This document shows positions 1 to 10,174 of a stretch of 20,262 bases of DNA, piece after piece. The stretch is from Polysphondylium violaceum (taxonomy: Eukaryota; Evosea; Eumycetozoa; Dictyosteliales; Dictyosteliaceae), in NCBI GenBank assembly GCA_000277445.1, contig AJWJ01000441.1, positions 1 to 20,262 of the forward strand, read 5' to 3'. Position 1 is the first letter of the stretch; every line of letters starts with the position of its first letter. Both the position numbers and the translations under genes were made by a program. The notes beneath the pieces were generated by a model. The model worked only from the letters and a program-made list of their open reading frames with translations. It searched no databases and had not been told where the DNA came from.

Positions 1-57
1 ATATTATTTATTATTTTTTTTTTTTTTATTTTTGTAAAAAATAACTTGGTATATATA

Positions 58-1264
58 TTACAATTCCTTATTTATATAATTGGTAGAACATGTAATAGAG
101 TCAAGAACAGACTCGTACAATTCATTGGACAATCTTTTATAATCTTCATTGAGTTGTTTGTTACTCAATCCACCCTTGGTTGGGTAGTCAAAAATCCATG
201 CGCACATAGCGGCATTTAAAATCTGTTTTTATTTTTTTAATATTATGTGTGTTAGTAATCTTGATTGTTTGTTTGTGTTTACATATTTATTATTCCACTC
301 AATACATACTTGAAGAGCAACTCTAGCTTGTGATGAAGATGTATATTCTCTTGGAAGTTGTAAAAAGTCAAATAATTTATCCATTTCTCTCTTTGTTGTT
401 AACATGACATTCCTATTATTATTGTATTGTTTTTATTAGTAAACATAAATCAACATCATTTCATTTTAAAATATAATAATAAATGATATATATGAAAACT
501 TACATATGAATAAATTTTTCGGCTTCAGCCAAGTTATTTAAATAATTTGATTGTTCAGATTGAGATAAATCTAAATTTTTAATGTGGAGAATAGAGAAAT
601 CTCTCATTCTTTCAACGGCTTCTCTGATTCTTTCACGAATATCACCCAAGGCAATATCTCTCCAAACAAGATAATCATGTAGAGCTTGGCTGGTGGCAAT
701 TTCTTTGGCCTCTGGTGTCAAAATTAAGTCTTGATTCTTTTCATTTTCTTTTTGGGTAAAGGTCCAAGCTTGGTGAGAGTCACTATCTTTTTTACTAGAG
801 ACAATGACAAAATCCAATTCTGGACGTTGGAGAAAATTCTCAAGATTATTAACAATGACTTCATTGTCTTTGATGGTTTTGGTTCTTTGTTTGCTTCTTG
901 ATAAAATGAGACTTCCCATTCCATTGTCGTGAAGTTCTTGAACCCAATCTTTGGCGCTAACAAATTTATTGTCATCGTTAACTTTAATATTCATAGATTC
1001 AAGTGACTTTCCTATTATATTGTATAAAATAAATGGATTAATAACTGGACGAGTTTTTTTTTTTTTTGTCATATGCAAAAAATCAATTTTGATTTTCTCA
1101 ACAAAACACTTACTTGCGACATCGCTTTCATGGGATTTACTATTTTGTGACAAGGACTCAAGATACTTATTGCCATGGAGTACAAGAGAGGCTGGTTGGA
1201 AAACCTTTGCAGCGTTCAAGTGTTGGGCACCTTGAAAAAATGAAGCTTTACAGACTTTGATCAT
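58..1264 (-). CDS. Unrecognised 317-residue protein, possibly mitochondrial; four exons
   Basis: I do not recognise the family. Exons by eye on the minus strand are 1264-1114, 1011-504, 412-283 and 222-58, all with GT..AG introns, joining in frame to 317 residues. The start is the first ATG after an A/T-rich leader. The N-terminus (MIKVCKASFFQGAQHLNAAK) has basic and hydrophobic residues and no acidic ones for about 34 residues, which suggests but does not prove a mitochondrial presequence. The rest is soluble and mostly helical in composition, with a charged stretch around DIRERIREAVERMRD and no membrane segment. Intron 1 (1012-1113) is 102 bp, a multiple of three without an in-frame stop, so its retention would only insert 34 residues including a Lys run. 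The splice sites (GTAAGT donor, ATAG acceptor) and its low complexity argue that it is an intron. Function is unknown. Confidence 0.75.
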
Positions 1265-2478
1265 TTTGTTTTGTATATATGTATGTTACTGTGTACTGGT
1301 ATATGATTACTATTATTAGTAGGATGTTTTTCTTTGTGGATAATCTATGAGATGAGATTATTTGGTTTCCCTATTATTTTCCGAGTTATTTTGTAATTTT
1401 TATTGTTATTGTTGTTGGTAGGTGATTATAGGTGATTTTGTTTATAATTTATATTAGTTTTGCAAAATCAAAGAAAAATTAAATAAAAAAAGTTAAAAAA
1501 AAAAAAAAAATCAAAAAAAAAAAATATATATGTGAAAAAATGAAAAGGTATAAATACGAAAATGGAGTGTGAAGGGGTTTGATTGATTGATGAATGAATT
1601 GGTATATAGGAGTAGTGGTAGTATTAAAATTAGTATTATACACGTTTGAGGAAGGATGGGGGATGGATGTCTGAATTTTATAGATTTCAAAGAGGTATTG
1701 GACACTTGACAAAGATGTGCGACAATATGATATGATATGATATGATATTTTATTATCTATTTGTGTATTGTGAAAAATGCTCGATATGATTATATGGGGT
1801 AGATAACACACCAAAAGATAAAAATGATGGATGTGCTACTGAGTAAAAATATAAAAAATAAAAAAAGGGGTAAAATGAGGGTGTGTGTGAGGGAATATCA
1901 AGTTGTAGATTGGTTTACCAATAGATAGTTACGATTTGTCGTTGATTATAATATAATTGTGTGCGTTGATTTAAAATTAAAATTAAATGTACAAAAAAAG
2001 AAAGGATGTTTTAGTTTTTTTTTGGTATGATGGATTTAATTATATTATTATTACTACAAATATTATAATTTTAAAATATGATGATGATGATTTTTTGATT
2101 TTAAAAAAAGGTGCTCAACAATGCAGGCTATAAATAAACAACACCTTCACCACCCCACCACATTTAAATTAAGAAAATAATAATAAATAATAATAAATAA
2201 TTACCTTTATATATTTTGAGAATTGGGGATGATATAGAGATTGTTCAATGAACCTTTTTTTTGAAAAAATTTAAAGTGGGGTGTTTTTTAATTTAAACCC
2301 ATGCACGCGTTCATATGAAATATTTGAATATTTAATTTTAAAAAAATCATGGAACAAAGAGGGAAAAGAGATCAATTTTTTTTAAAAATTTTTGTTTTTT
2401 TTTTTTTTTTTTTTTAAAAAAATTGCAGTATTTGGATATGGCTGTTGCAACAACCAACAAAGCCTCTCGAGCTCCTCC
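1265..2478. other. Intergenic, A/T-rich, no gene seen
   Basis: This stretch separates two minus-strand genes and holds the promoter side of the first and the 3' flank of the second. It is dominated by A and T runs (1495-1525, 2390-2416). A minus-strand reading frame at 1479-1814 is Phe/Ile/Ser/His-rich low complexity with no recognisable domain. I see no tRNA, no conserved small RNA and no further exon. Confidence 0.6.
1725..1748. repeat. Pentanucleotide microsatellite (TATGA)n
   Basis: Four to five tandem TATGA units lie in the intergenic region upstream of the first minus-strand gene. It is a simple repeat with no sign of function. Confidence 0.8.
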
Positions 2479-4189
2479 TCACGGGTTGATACGAAAACGT
2501 TTATGTGCAGGCTGTTGTTGAGCAGTAGTTGTGGTGGTTATACTTGAAACAGCACTAGTGGTGCTTGTTGCAGAATCTCTCTTTTTTCTATTTGGTCAAA
2601 TATGATTGTTAGTGTGTGTAAAGATGAGCATATGAACAATTGTTGTTGCTATTGTTTTTTGAAAATGTAAAATATATTAAAAGCAAAAGGTCAAAAGAAA
2701 CACTGTGTTGTTGATGTTGTGTGTTTTTCAGATATTCTGAAAAAATTGAGTAAAATGTGAACAGTGTGGTTATGAGTGGGTGAAATAATAATTTAAACTA
2801 AAATATGTGTATATAAATGGTAATAAAATAAAATAAAATAAAAAAAGAAAAAAAAAAAAAATAATTAATATAATGAATACATACACATTTGTAGTTGGGG
2901 CAGCAGAAATTACAGCTCCTCTTTGGGGCACTTGATTTTGTTGTTGCTTTTGTTGTTGCGCTTTATATTTTGCCTTTTCCCATTTATTAAATTTCTCTAA
3001 GATAAGATTAAAATAGTAATATTTCCAAAATTAATATATGTTATAATAAAATAAGCACATGCATTATTTTAAAAATAAAATAAATAAATGTGGTGTGGTG
3101 TTGAGGGTGTGTTGTCATTGATGTTATAATATAGTAGTAGTAACAACAATTTATAAATAAATATAATTATTATTATATTATTATTATTATTATTATTATA
3201 ATATATTTACTTTTCTTTTCTTTTTCCTTTGGTTTATCATCGACACCGGAGGAAGATGTAGTTGTGGTGGTGGTGGAAGATAAAGACGAGGATGGAGATG
3301 TGAAATCAATTTTCATTCTATTTATTCTTTCAGATTCTCTTTTCAATTCAGATTCTTTTTGTTTTTCGTTTAGCGCAAGATAATATTCATCTGGCGTATA
3401 TGCATATGGATTAAAAACTTGGGGATTAAAATTGGATCCCTTTTCTTTAATTTCACAAAATACAATTAATTTCTCCAAGATTGAGGGATTTTTAAATGCT
3501 TGAGAGTTTCTTAAATTTTCATTGATACTAATTCCCTCTTGTTTCATTTTATGATAACGTAATATCTTTTCCAATATCACACTGTCCACTTGTCCTTTAG
3601 GCTGAGGTGGTATAAATGACAAATCTATTTGTTTGGTTTTCGTTGTCGTTGTTGATGTATTACTACTACTACTACTACTATTACTACTTTGATTGTGAGG
3701 AGGAGTACCTATTCCTAGTGGAGAATTTATTGATTTTGGATATAAATTATCAAAATCTGGATGTTTTGATACGGGCGGTGTAGATATTTCAACCGGTGAT
3801 CTTATATCTGTTGGGGTATCTGGCTCACATTGATTTTTATCTAAATTATTCTCTTGTTCTGTATTCTCCAATTTTGTATGAATGATTGAATTGTCATTGT
3901 CGTTGGAGGGATATTCAAATTCATTTATATTGTTATCTTTTTTCCACATTTCTTTATCATATATTTCCGGTTGATTTTCTTTTGTAATCAATAGCCCATA
4001 CGGCTTATCGTTGACTTTTGATATATTTAATAATTTATTATCTTCATCATCCTCCTCTTCTTCTTGTTGTGGTTGATTATTCTTATTACTATTATTATTA
4101 TTTATCTTTTCTTCTTGTTTTTCTTGTTGTTGCTCTTGTTCATCCTCACTACTACTGTCTCCGTATTGGGAGAGTAAACTTAATGACAT
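2479..4189 (-). CDS. sap30bp: SAP30-binding protein / HCNGP family transcription regulator homologue
   Basis: A nuclear protein of the HCNGP/SAP30BP family, which in animals binds the SAP30 corepressor subunit and has been linked to splicing. Exons are 4189-3211, 2996-2885 and 2587-2479, giving 399 residues. Family features in order: an N-terminal 'LSQYGDSSSEDE' acidic start; a Gln/Glu/Asn-rich stretch; Thr-Pro motifs (DTPTDI, ISTPP, IGTPP); then the conserved core near residues 190-300 with IPPQPKG, a K-x-x-KQEG-x-S helix, 'FKNPSILEKLI' and FNPYAYTPDEYY, which match the family pattern of PP.P.G, NPSI.EKL and F.P....D.YY. Exon 2 supplies FNKWEKAKYK, resembling the family's SKWD tail motif. 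A basic end (HKRFRINP) follows. Intron 1 begins with a long ATA/TTA run, so unspliced reading ends in poly-Ile, which is an artefact. It is divergent from the Rpn8 gene. Confidence 0.88.
3166..3202. repeat. ATT/TTA trinucleotide microsatellite in intron 1 of the SAP30BP homologue
   Basis: Roughly ten to twelve TTA units lie within a few bases of the splice donor of the minus-strand gene. Length variation here should not change the protein but could affect splicing or mRNA structure. Confidence 0.8.
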
Positions 4190-4465
4190 TGAATCTATTA
4201 ATATCTCTGTTTAGATAGTTGTTTGCAAGTATCTGCACAGAACATATGAAACTTTGAGAAAAATGGGTGAAAAAATTCTGTAGTTCAAATTCATAAAAAA
4301 AAAAATTAAAAAAAATTAAAAAAAATTGCTGCACACTAACACTTCGCACAAATTAATTTTTGATCTTCAATCATCATCATTTTTTATTATTAATATTCCT
4401 TTCATCTCATCATTTTAATTTAGTTTATATATATTTATACCTATAACTATACATATACATACACA
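4190..4465. promoter_or_regulatory. Shared divergent promoter region, SAP30BP homologue / Rpn8
   Basis: Only 276 bp separate the two start codons, which point away from each other, so both promoters must lie here. On the Rpn8 side there is a TATA-like run (tatatatatttatacc, about 4425-4440) some 30 bp before the ATG. On the other side are A/T runs (4300-4325). No defined operator can be named. Confidence 0.6.
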
Positions 4466-5587
4466 ATGTCTATAAATACATTTCCTGTATCAACAGTTGT
4501 TCATCCAACAGTATTATTAAGTGTTGTTGATCACTACAATAGAGTGGCCAAAGACACAGACAAGAGAGTGGTTGGTGTACTTTTGGGATCAAATATGAAG
4601 GGTGTTGTAGATGTATCAAATTGTTATGGTGTACCCTTTGAAGAAGACTCTACCAATCCAAATATTTGGTTTTTAGATCACAACTTTCACGAGAATATGT
4701 TTGCCATGTTTAAAAAGATTAATGCTCGTGAAAATGTTGTAGGTTGGTATTCAACTGGTCCAAAGATCAGACCTGCTGATCAAGAGATCAATGAACTTTT
4801 TAGAAGATACACTCCAAATCCCGTTTTAGTCATTATTGAAGTACAACCAAAAGAATTGGGTATTCCAACCAAATCATATGTAACCATAGAAGAAGTTAAT
4901 AAAGTATGTGTTGTATATCTATCTATCTATCTGTCTATCTAGCTAATACTAACCACACCAACTAAACAAATAATAGGAAACATCAGAATCAACTATGAGA
5001 TTCCAACATATTCCATCATCTATTGAAGCTGTTGAAGCTGAAGAAATTTGTATTGAACACCTTTTAAGAGATGTTAAAGATTCATCCATTTCATCACTTA
5101 CCACCCAAGTTACAGATAAAAAGATTTCACTTAAACACTTGCTCATTAACCTTCAAGAAATGTCTCATTACTTGCAATTAGTTTGTGATGGGTAAGATTT
5201 ATATAGCTTTATTTATATATGTGTGTGCGTGCATAGATAGATATTAATATAGAGCGTTGTTGTTATTATAGAAAATTACCAGCAAATAATCAAATTATAG
5301 GATACATTCAAGACATTATTAATCTTTCGCCCAATTTGAATGCTAATGAAATCTCCAAATCATTTGCAGTACAAACCAATGATACAATGTCTGTTATTTA
5401 TTTATCCTCAATGATTAGATCCATTATAGCATTACACAATCTCATTATCAACAAGACTGCCAACAGAGAAGCTGAAAGAAAAGCAGATTTAATTAATAAT
5501 CCACCACCTGCACTTGAAAAACCAGAAACAAACGCTTTTGATAAAGAAAAAGAAAAAGAAAAAGAACAACCATCCAAACAAGCTTAA
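4466..5587 (+). CDS. psmD7: 26S proteasome regulatory subunit Rpn8/PSMD7 (MPN domain)
   Basis: Lid subunit of the 26S proteasome that pairs with the deubiquitinase Rpn11. Exons 4466-4903, 4977-5191 and 5272-5587 join in frame to 322 residues, the usual family length. The MPN domain covers about residues 8-140: [44 protein letters not shown] and VLVIIEV are close to human PSMD7. In the JAMM position the sequence reads GWYSTGPK, without the metal-binding histidines, as is normal for Rpn8, so it is structural rather than catalytic. The C-terminal helices include [20 protein letters not shown] and '[18 protein letters not shown]', and the tail is Lys/Glu-rich, as in the human protein. Intron 1 contains a TATC microsatellite. 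It is divergently arranged with the SAP30BP homologue. Confidence 0.97.
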
Positions 5588-5964
5588 ATTTAATTTAATT
5601 TAATTTATCCAATCAATCACTCAACCAACCAATCAATCATAATCAATACCGTTGGGTATGTTTGATAAATTGTTTAGAATCCAATTATAATATACCCATT
5701 ATATACACACCATCACCACCACCACCACCAATATTAAAAAATGTATGATTTCCCTCTCCCCTCTAATTATAAATAAATAACACTTGAACACAAACAACCA
5801 TGTCATTATCATTCTCGATTTATTATTAATTCAAGAGTGTCATCTAAATGATCATCACATGTGATCATGATCACCCCACACATATTTTTATTTTTTATGA
5901 CCATCCCATGTTTTCAAAAAATTAAATTTCTTTTTCAACACCACACACCTGACAACTTTATACA
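5588..5964. other. Intergenic between Rpn8 and the poly-Q membrane protein gene
   Basis: The 3' flank of Rpn8 consists of short repeats (TTTAA, AATC, CACCAC). A 12 bp perfect palindrome, ATCACATGTGAT, lies at 5854-5865, about 100 bp before the next ATG, and contains a CACATGTG E-box-like core. No RNA gene is seen. Confidence 0.55.
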
Positions 5965-6238
5965 ATGTTTAAACAATCATCACACAACATCACAAGGAGA
6001 TTGGTTCATAATTATTTTAAAAAAAATGTTATTTTAAAAAAGAATACACTCCTATTATCTTGTTTGCCTCATTCATCGAAACCATTGTCGTCATCACAAT
6101 GTTTATTTATAAATACAAAGAATGTAGATTTGCATTCATTAATGTTTTATTCAACAGTACATCAACAAAAGTCACAACAACAAAAACAAGACCAGAATGA
6201 TCAACAACAACAGGAACAAAATCAAAATAAACATAATC

Positions 6239-6275
<37 letters not shown>

Positions 6276-7324
6276 GAAAGGAAACCTATTTACTATAGAG
6301 AACGGAAGAAGATTTTTAAATTATGTTTTCATGCTTGCTTTAATGACAGATGTTTATCTTTATCTAAGTCCAAACTATGGTAATGTATTAGATATTAGAT
6401 ATTAGATAATTGTATTCTAATAGAATATATTTAGATAAAATGGGTATTGTTGATCAATTTAATAAACAAAATTATAAAGAGATTAGTGAGATTGATAATC
6501 AAGATGAAAACCTTCCTTTGGCAGCGTGTATGAGTGATAAAGATTACTATATATTCCTCAACATGGTGCTATACAAAGCACCCTTTGAAATTGCATTTAC
6601 ATTGATAGATCAATTAAGAAAGACACTATATTCTGAGGAATGTCTGCATCTGTATGGAATTGATAGATTCTGTTTTTGGTTTCTCCAACAAGATGTAAAC
6701 CAACTCTATGAGAGTGACGCATTGGCGCAATCCAAGGGCATGAATCAGTTTATCAGGGACAAGTTAAAGTATGATGCCACGTGTAAAGACATTATTCACT
6801 CGATGTTGATTGCCCATGTCGAGTATGATGAGTACCAAGACATCATCGACGTCAATGCCAAGCCGTGGAAAGAGTACCTGTACTTGCTTGACAAGGAGTG
6901 GAAGCCTCACTATGAAATCAGCGATCTTGAGGAATACCAAATCCACTCGACCAATGACGGCCTGGTGGCGGGTGTCGTCGGCGTGTTGTACGTATGGCTA
7001 CGATCACTCTCCAAAGCCTCATTCCGGGGCAATCGTCTGCTCACAGCCCTCAACACAGGCCTGCTGTCGGGTCTTCTTGCCACGCGTTCGCGCAATGTAA
7101 CCAACTCGTCGCCCGCCTGTTTTAATCACATTGACAGAGAATCCTTCTTTCGGGTGGCCACGCTTGTCTCGTACACCACCGCCATGTTTATCTGCAAAAA
7201 GCACTATTTCATCCTGCCCACCCTTGTCGGCATTCTCACACCCGCATCATTCATTGACAAATACCTAGACTTCTCAATCAAGGTGTCTCCAACAATCGTC
7301 GATCACACCAACTGGTATAAATAA
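5965..7324 (+). CDS. Probable mitochondrial multi-pass membrane protein with poly-Q run, function unknown
   Basis: I do not recognise the family. Two exons, 5965-6379 and 6435-7324, joined over a 55 bp intron (GTAATG..TTTAG), give 434 residues. The N-terminus (MFKQSSHNITRRLVHNYFKK) is basic with no acidic residue in the first 50 or so, like a mitochondrial presequence. A Gln-rich tract spans about residues 68-106, including a run of 13 CAA-type codons. A hydrophobic segment follows around 'LNYVFMLALMTDVYLYL'. The C-terminal third holds two or three more: GLVAGVVGVLYVWL, LLTALNTGLLSGLLA and a stretch from VATLVSYTTAMFI to LPTLVGILTP. The soluble middle has no known motif. Base use changes sharply: up to about 6530 it is AT-rich, but from about 6700 to 7320 it is near 50-55% GC with CTG, GCC and GGC codons. 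The intron is short and a nearer AG would break the frame, so the junction is the least sure part. Confidence 0.75.
6238..6277 (+). repeat. CAA repeat encoding poly-glutamine
   Basis: About 13 consecutive CAA/CAG codons lie within a longer Gln/Asn-rich tract of the probable mitochondrial protein. Such runs are common in dictyostelid proteins. Confidence 0.9.
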
Positions 7325-7995
7325 ATGATTATATCTATTTTTGTATATATTATATATATATCTATTTTTGTACAAATCTATCTACTGATATTCACCACAC
7401 CCACACACGCCAAACTTGTATAACCTTTAAAAAAAACAAGATCTCGCAACTGCCCCCAGGATTTTAAATTTTCATTCAATTTGATTTTTTTCATTTTTTT
7501 TTTTTTAATTTTAAAATAATTTTTTTATAAATTTTTTTTGTGAAATTTTGATAGGTGAATTCTGCCCTGTCGCCCACTTTTCTCTGCTCCTATATCCAAT
7601 TTATTTATTTACCCCTACTCACTCCACATCTAAAAATATTTTTTGTGTGTCTTGGAAATATATTTGTCTGTCCCATTTATTTTTATCATAAATATATTTA
7701 TATCACCACACCCCATCTCACCCAAACACAAGGAAAATTAGAAAAAATTAGAAAAAAAACAAAAAAAAAAAAAAGAAAAAAAGAAAAAGAAAACCGCACA
7801 AAGATAAAACAGTGTACAGCTTTAGGAAACACAAGAACAACACACTTTTTCGGAAATAGTGTATTTAAACATACATACATCATCAATCAATCAATCAGAC
7901 AATTATAGAATTACAGCATAGGAATTCAATATATAAATATATTTATTCTCGCACCAAAACAAGCAACAAAACAACATAATATAATATAGATAGAT
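7325..7995. other. Intergenic / leader region upstream of the LKB1 homologue
   Basis: This 671 bp stretch contains T runs (7480-7540), a purine-rich A/G run (7735-7795) and short AATC repeats (7883-7900). A plus-strand frame at 7555-7908 is a product of these runs and has no domain. The last 90 bp before the kinase ATG are A/T-rich and could be leader. No RNA gene is visible. Confidence 0.55.
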
Positions 7996-9691
7996 ATGGA
8001 AATAGTGGATTCACAACCTTCTCATTATAGCGCATCGGGTGGAGAGAGCAGTAATGGTAGTAATTTATTCATACATTTAAGGGAAAACGAACAAGATGGC
8101 ATCTCTTATAGAAAACGAACAGCACCACCCAAATTGGTCAAACACTACATCTTGGGAGAGGTGTTGGGCGAGGGTGCCTATGGTAAGGTCAAAGACGGAA
8201 TGGACTCTTTTACCCAAAAAAGGGTTGCAGTAAAGATACTCAAACGAGCAAGATTAAAAAAGATTCCCGGCGGAGAGGCATCGGTGCTCAAAGAGATCAA
8301 CATCACTAAAAAACTTCATAACAAACACATCATCAAGTTGATCGATCACTTTGTCATTGAAGAAAAAGGTAAACTATACATTGTCTATGAATACGTAGGC
8401 GGAGGAACCCTTCAAAATTTATTGGAAAACTCACCAACTGGTAAATTACCTGCACATCAATCACAATTGTAAGTGTGGTCTAGTCCTTGTTGTTGTATTA
8501 TTCACCAATTGGTACTAACATCATCATCATCATCATCACATCATCAACAAACTATAGCATATTTAAACAATTAATTGCAGCAATTGAATATATTCATTCG
8601 GAAAAGATTTTACATAGAGATATTAAGCCCGACAATATCCTCTTTACCCATTCAAATGTACTCAAGTTGAGTGATTTTGGTGTATCTGAGGATTCTTCAT
8701 TATTGGAAGATTTTGAGTGTTTGTCGAGAAGCTATGGCTCACCTGCCTTTCAACCTCCAGAATTGACACAATTTCAAACTACCTTTTCTCCTTTTAAAAT
8801 TGATATTTGGGCAATGGGTGTTACACTGTATGTATATCTGTTGTTGTTGTTGTATAGATATAGTAGTGATTCTAACGCTATAATACTCCTACGTATAGGT
8901 ATTTAATGACCATTGGTAAATTTCCATTCTCTGGGAGTAATATGTTTGTTTTATTTGAAAATATTTCAAAATGTAATATAGAGTTTCCCAACAACATAGA
9001 TAGAGATTTGGTTAGTTTGATCAAAGGAATATTGCAAGTGGATCACAATCAAAGATATAGTTTAGGTCAAATTAAAAATCATCCTTGGTGTACAAAAGAA
9101 ATTGATGAGGATGAACCTTTTGTAGAACTATTACCCGAAACTAAATTTGCACCATTGGCAATGGCATATGGTCAAGACGATGACGATGATTACGATGACG
9201 ACGAGTTGATATTTGGTTATGAAAATGATGCAAACTCTATTCAAGTTCATAATGGTGATCATCATCAATTTAACAATCATAATAATAATAATAATAATGG
9301 TAGTAATCATAGTCATCATATTATCAATAATCATCATGTTCATCATTTTGAAGACTATGGTTTCCAACCAACCCAATTACCACCCACTGTACATATTAAA
9401 CAACCACAACATAATCATCATCAACATCATCATCAATTCCAAGGTGAAGATATCAATGATCACAATATGGTCAATAGTCATCATCACAACAATGACAACA
9501 CTATACCCACCATCACCACTATGGTTAGCTCTGATTCTCAACCAGATCTATATATTCCTGATCATATTCCTACTAGCACCAATGATCCCAATAGAGCATC
9601 TCCTCAACCACCCCTTAGAAATTCTAGTGCCAGAAGACCAAAGATTACATTTGAATCTCCTCAAACTAAATCTAAATGTACAATCAATTAG
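7996..9691 (+). CDS. stk11: LKB1/STK11-type serine/threonine kinase with His/Asn-rich tail
   Basis: Homologue of LKB1, the master kinase that in animals phosphorylates the T-loop of AMPK-family kinases. Exons 7996-8468, 8558-8827 and 8899-9691 give 511 residues. The kinase domain is about 51-312: Gly loop GEGAYGKV (58-65), Lys80 in VAVKILK, 'IPGGEASVLKEI' (like LKB1 IPNGEANV.KEI), HRDIKPDN with Asp179, DFG at 197-199, and GSPAFQPPE at 218-226, the LKB1 signature in the activation segment, followed by FSPFKIDIW. All catalytic residues are present. After the domain come an acidic run (DDDDDYDDDE, about 341-350), a His/Asn-rich linker (about 366-450) and a basic end, with the last four residues Cys-Thr-Ile-Asn. 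Animal LKB1 also ends in a Cys-x-x-x farnesylation motif. STRAD and MO25 partners are not in the window. Confidence 0.95.
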
Positions 9692-10174
9692 ATATATTAT
9701 ATAATATGTGTCATACATACACACACACACACATTCAATATAGTTTATATATTTATAAACATCGATTATTATTATTTTTACAACATCATTACTCTTTATA
9801 TCCTTCCCACATATGCTATTTTTTATTGTACATTTTTCTTTATATAATCCATATTCAAATTAAATCTAGCAGTGGTTTAAAAACCACTATATGTATTGGG
9901 ATGGGGGTTGTATATTTAATCTATAAATGGATTTTAATATACACTTTTATTTCGCGTCTATCTAATCTGCTATTTATTTTTATTTACAATAACAATACTT
10001 ATTATGATCTCTGTGTATATAGAATTCTGTCTCTTCTTTCTCTCTGTCCCAAACATTTCCAAATAAATAAATTATTTTTTAAAAAAAAACATAGATGTAT
10101 TTAATTTAGTGTTTAAATGATTGATTTATTGTATATATATGGTATATGATATTGTGTATGGGAAAAAAGAAAGA
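9692..10174. other. Convergent intergenic region, kinase 3' end to ABC ATPase 3' end
   Basis: The two flanking genes end towards each other here. The sequence is A/T-rich with a CA microsatellite (9717-9733). There is a short inverted repeat, AGTGGTTTAAAAACCACT, at about 9872-9889, which could form an 8-bp-stem hairpin. No coding frame or RNA gene is convincing. Confidence 0.55.
9872..9889. repeat. Perfect 18 bp palindrome, possible hairpin between convergent genes
   Basis: AGTGGTTT and AAACCACT are exact reverse complements around a central AA/TT, in the gap where two genes converge. It could act in transcript ending, but nothing else supports that. Confidence 0.5.

Noticed and set aside
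951-1235. Plus-strand frame of 94 codons
   Set aside because: Antisense to supported exons of the first gene; its translation is the shadow of the minus-strand coding region and intron.
1479-1814. Minus-strand frame of 111 codons
   Set aside because: Phe/Ile/Ser/His low complexity from A/T and ATATG repeats; no domain and no credible start context.
4466-4942. Loss of JAMM zinc residues in the MPN protein as a sign of decay
   Set aside because: Rpn8 orthologues normally lack the metal ligands; the rest of the protein is well conserved.
7555-7908. Plus-strand frame of 117 codons upstream of the kinase
   Set aside because: Built from homopolymer runs, with no domain; most likely promoter and leader.
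7996-9691. AMPK-type or CaMKK-type kinase instead of LKB1
   Set aside because: GSPAFQPPE, the IPGGEA segment and FKIDIW match LKB1 specifically.
9131-9704. Alternative frames on both strands over the kinase tail
   Set aside because: Ile/Met-rich shadows of the CAT/AAT repeats encoding the His/Asn-rich linker.
9676-10104. Plus-strand frame of 142 codons after the kinase
   Set aside because: Leu/Ile/Tyr/His composition typical of A/T-rich non-coding DNA; no homology recognised.
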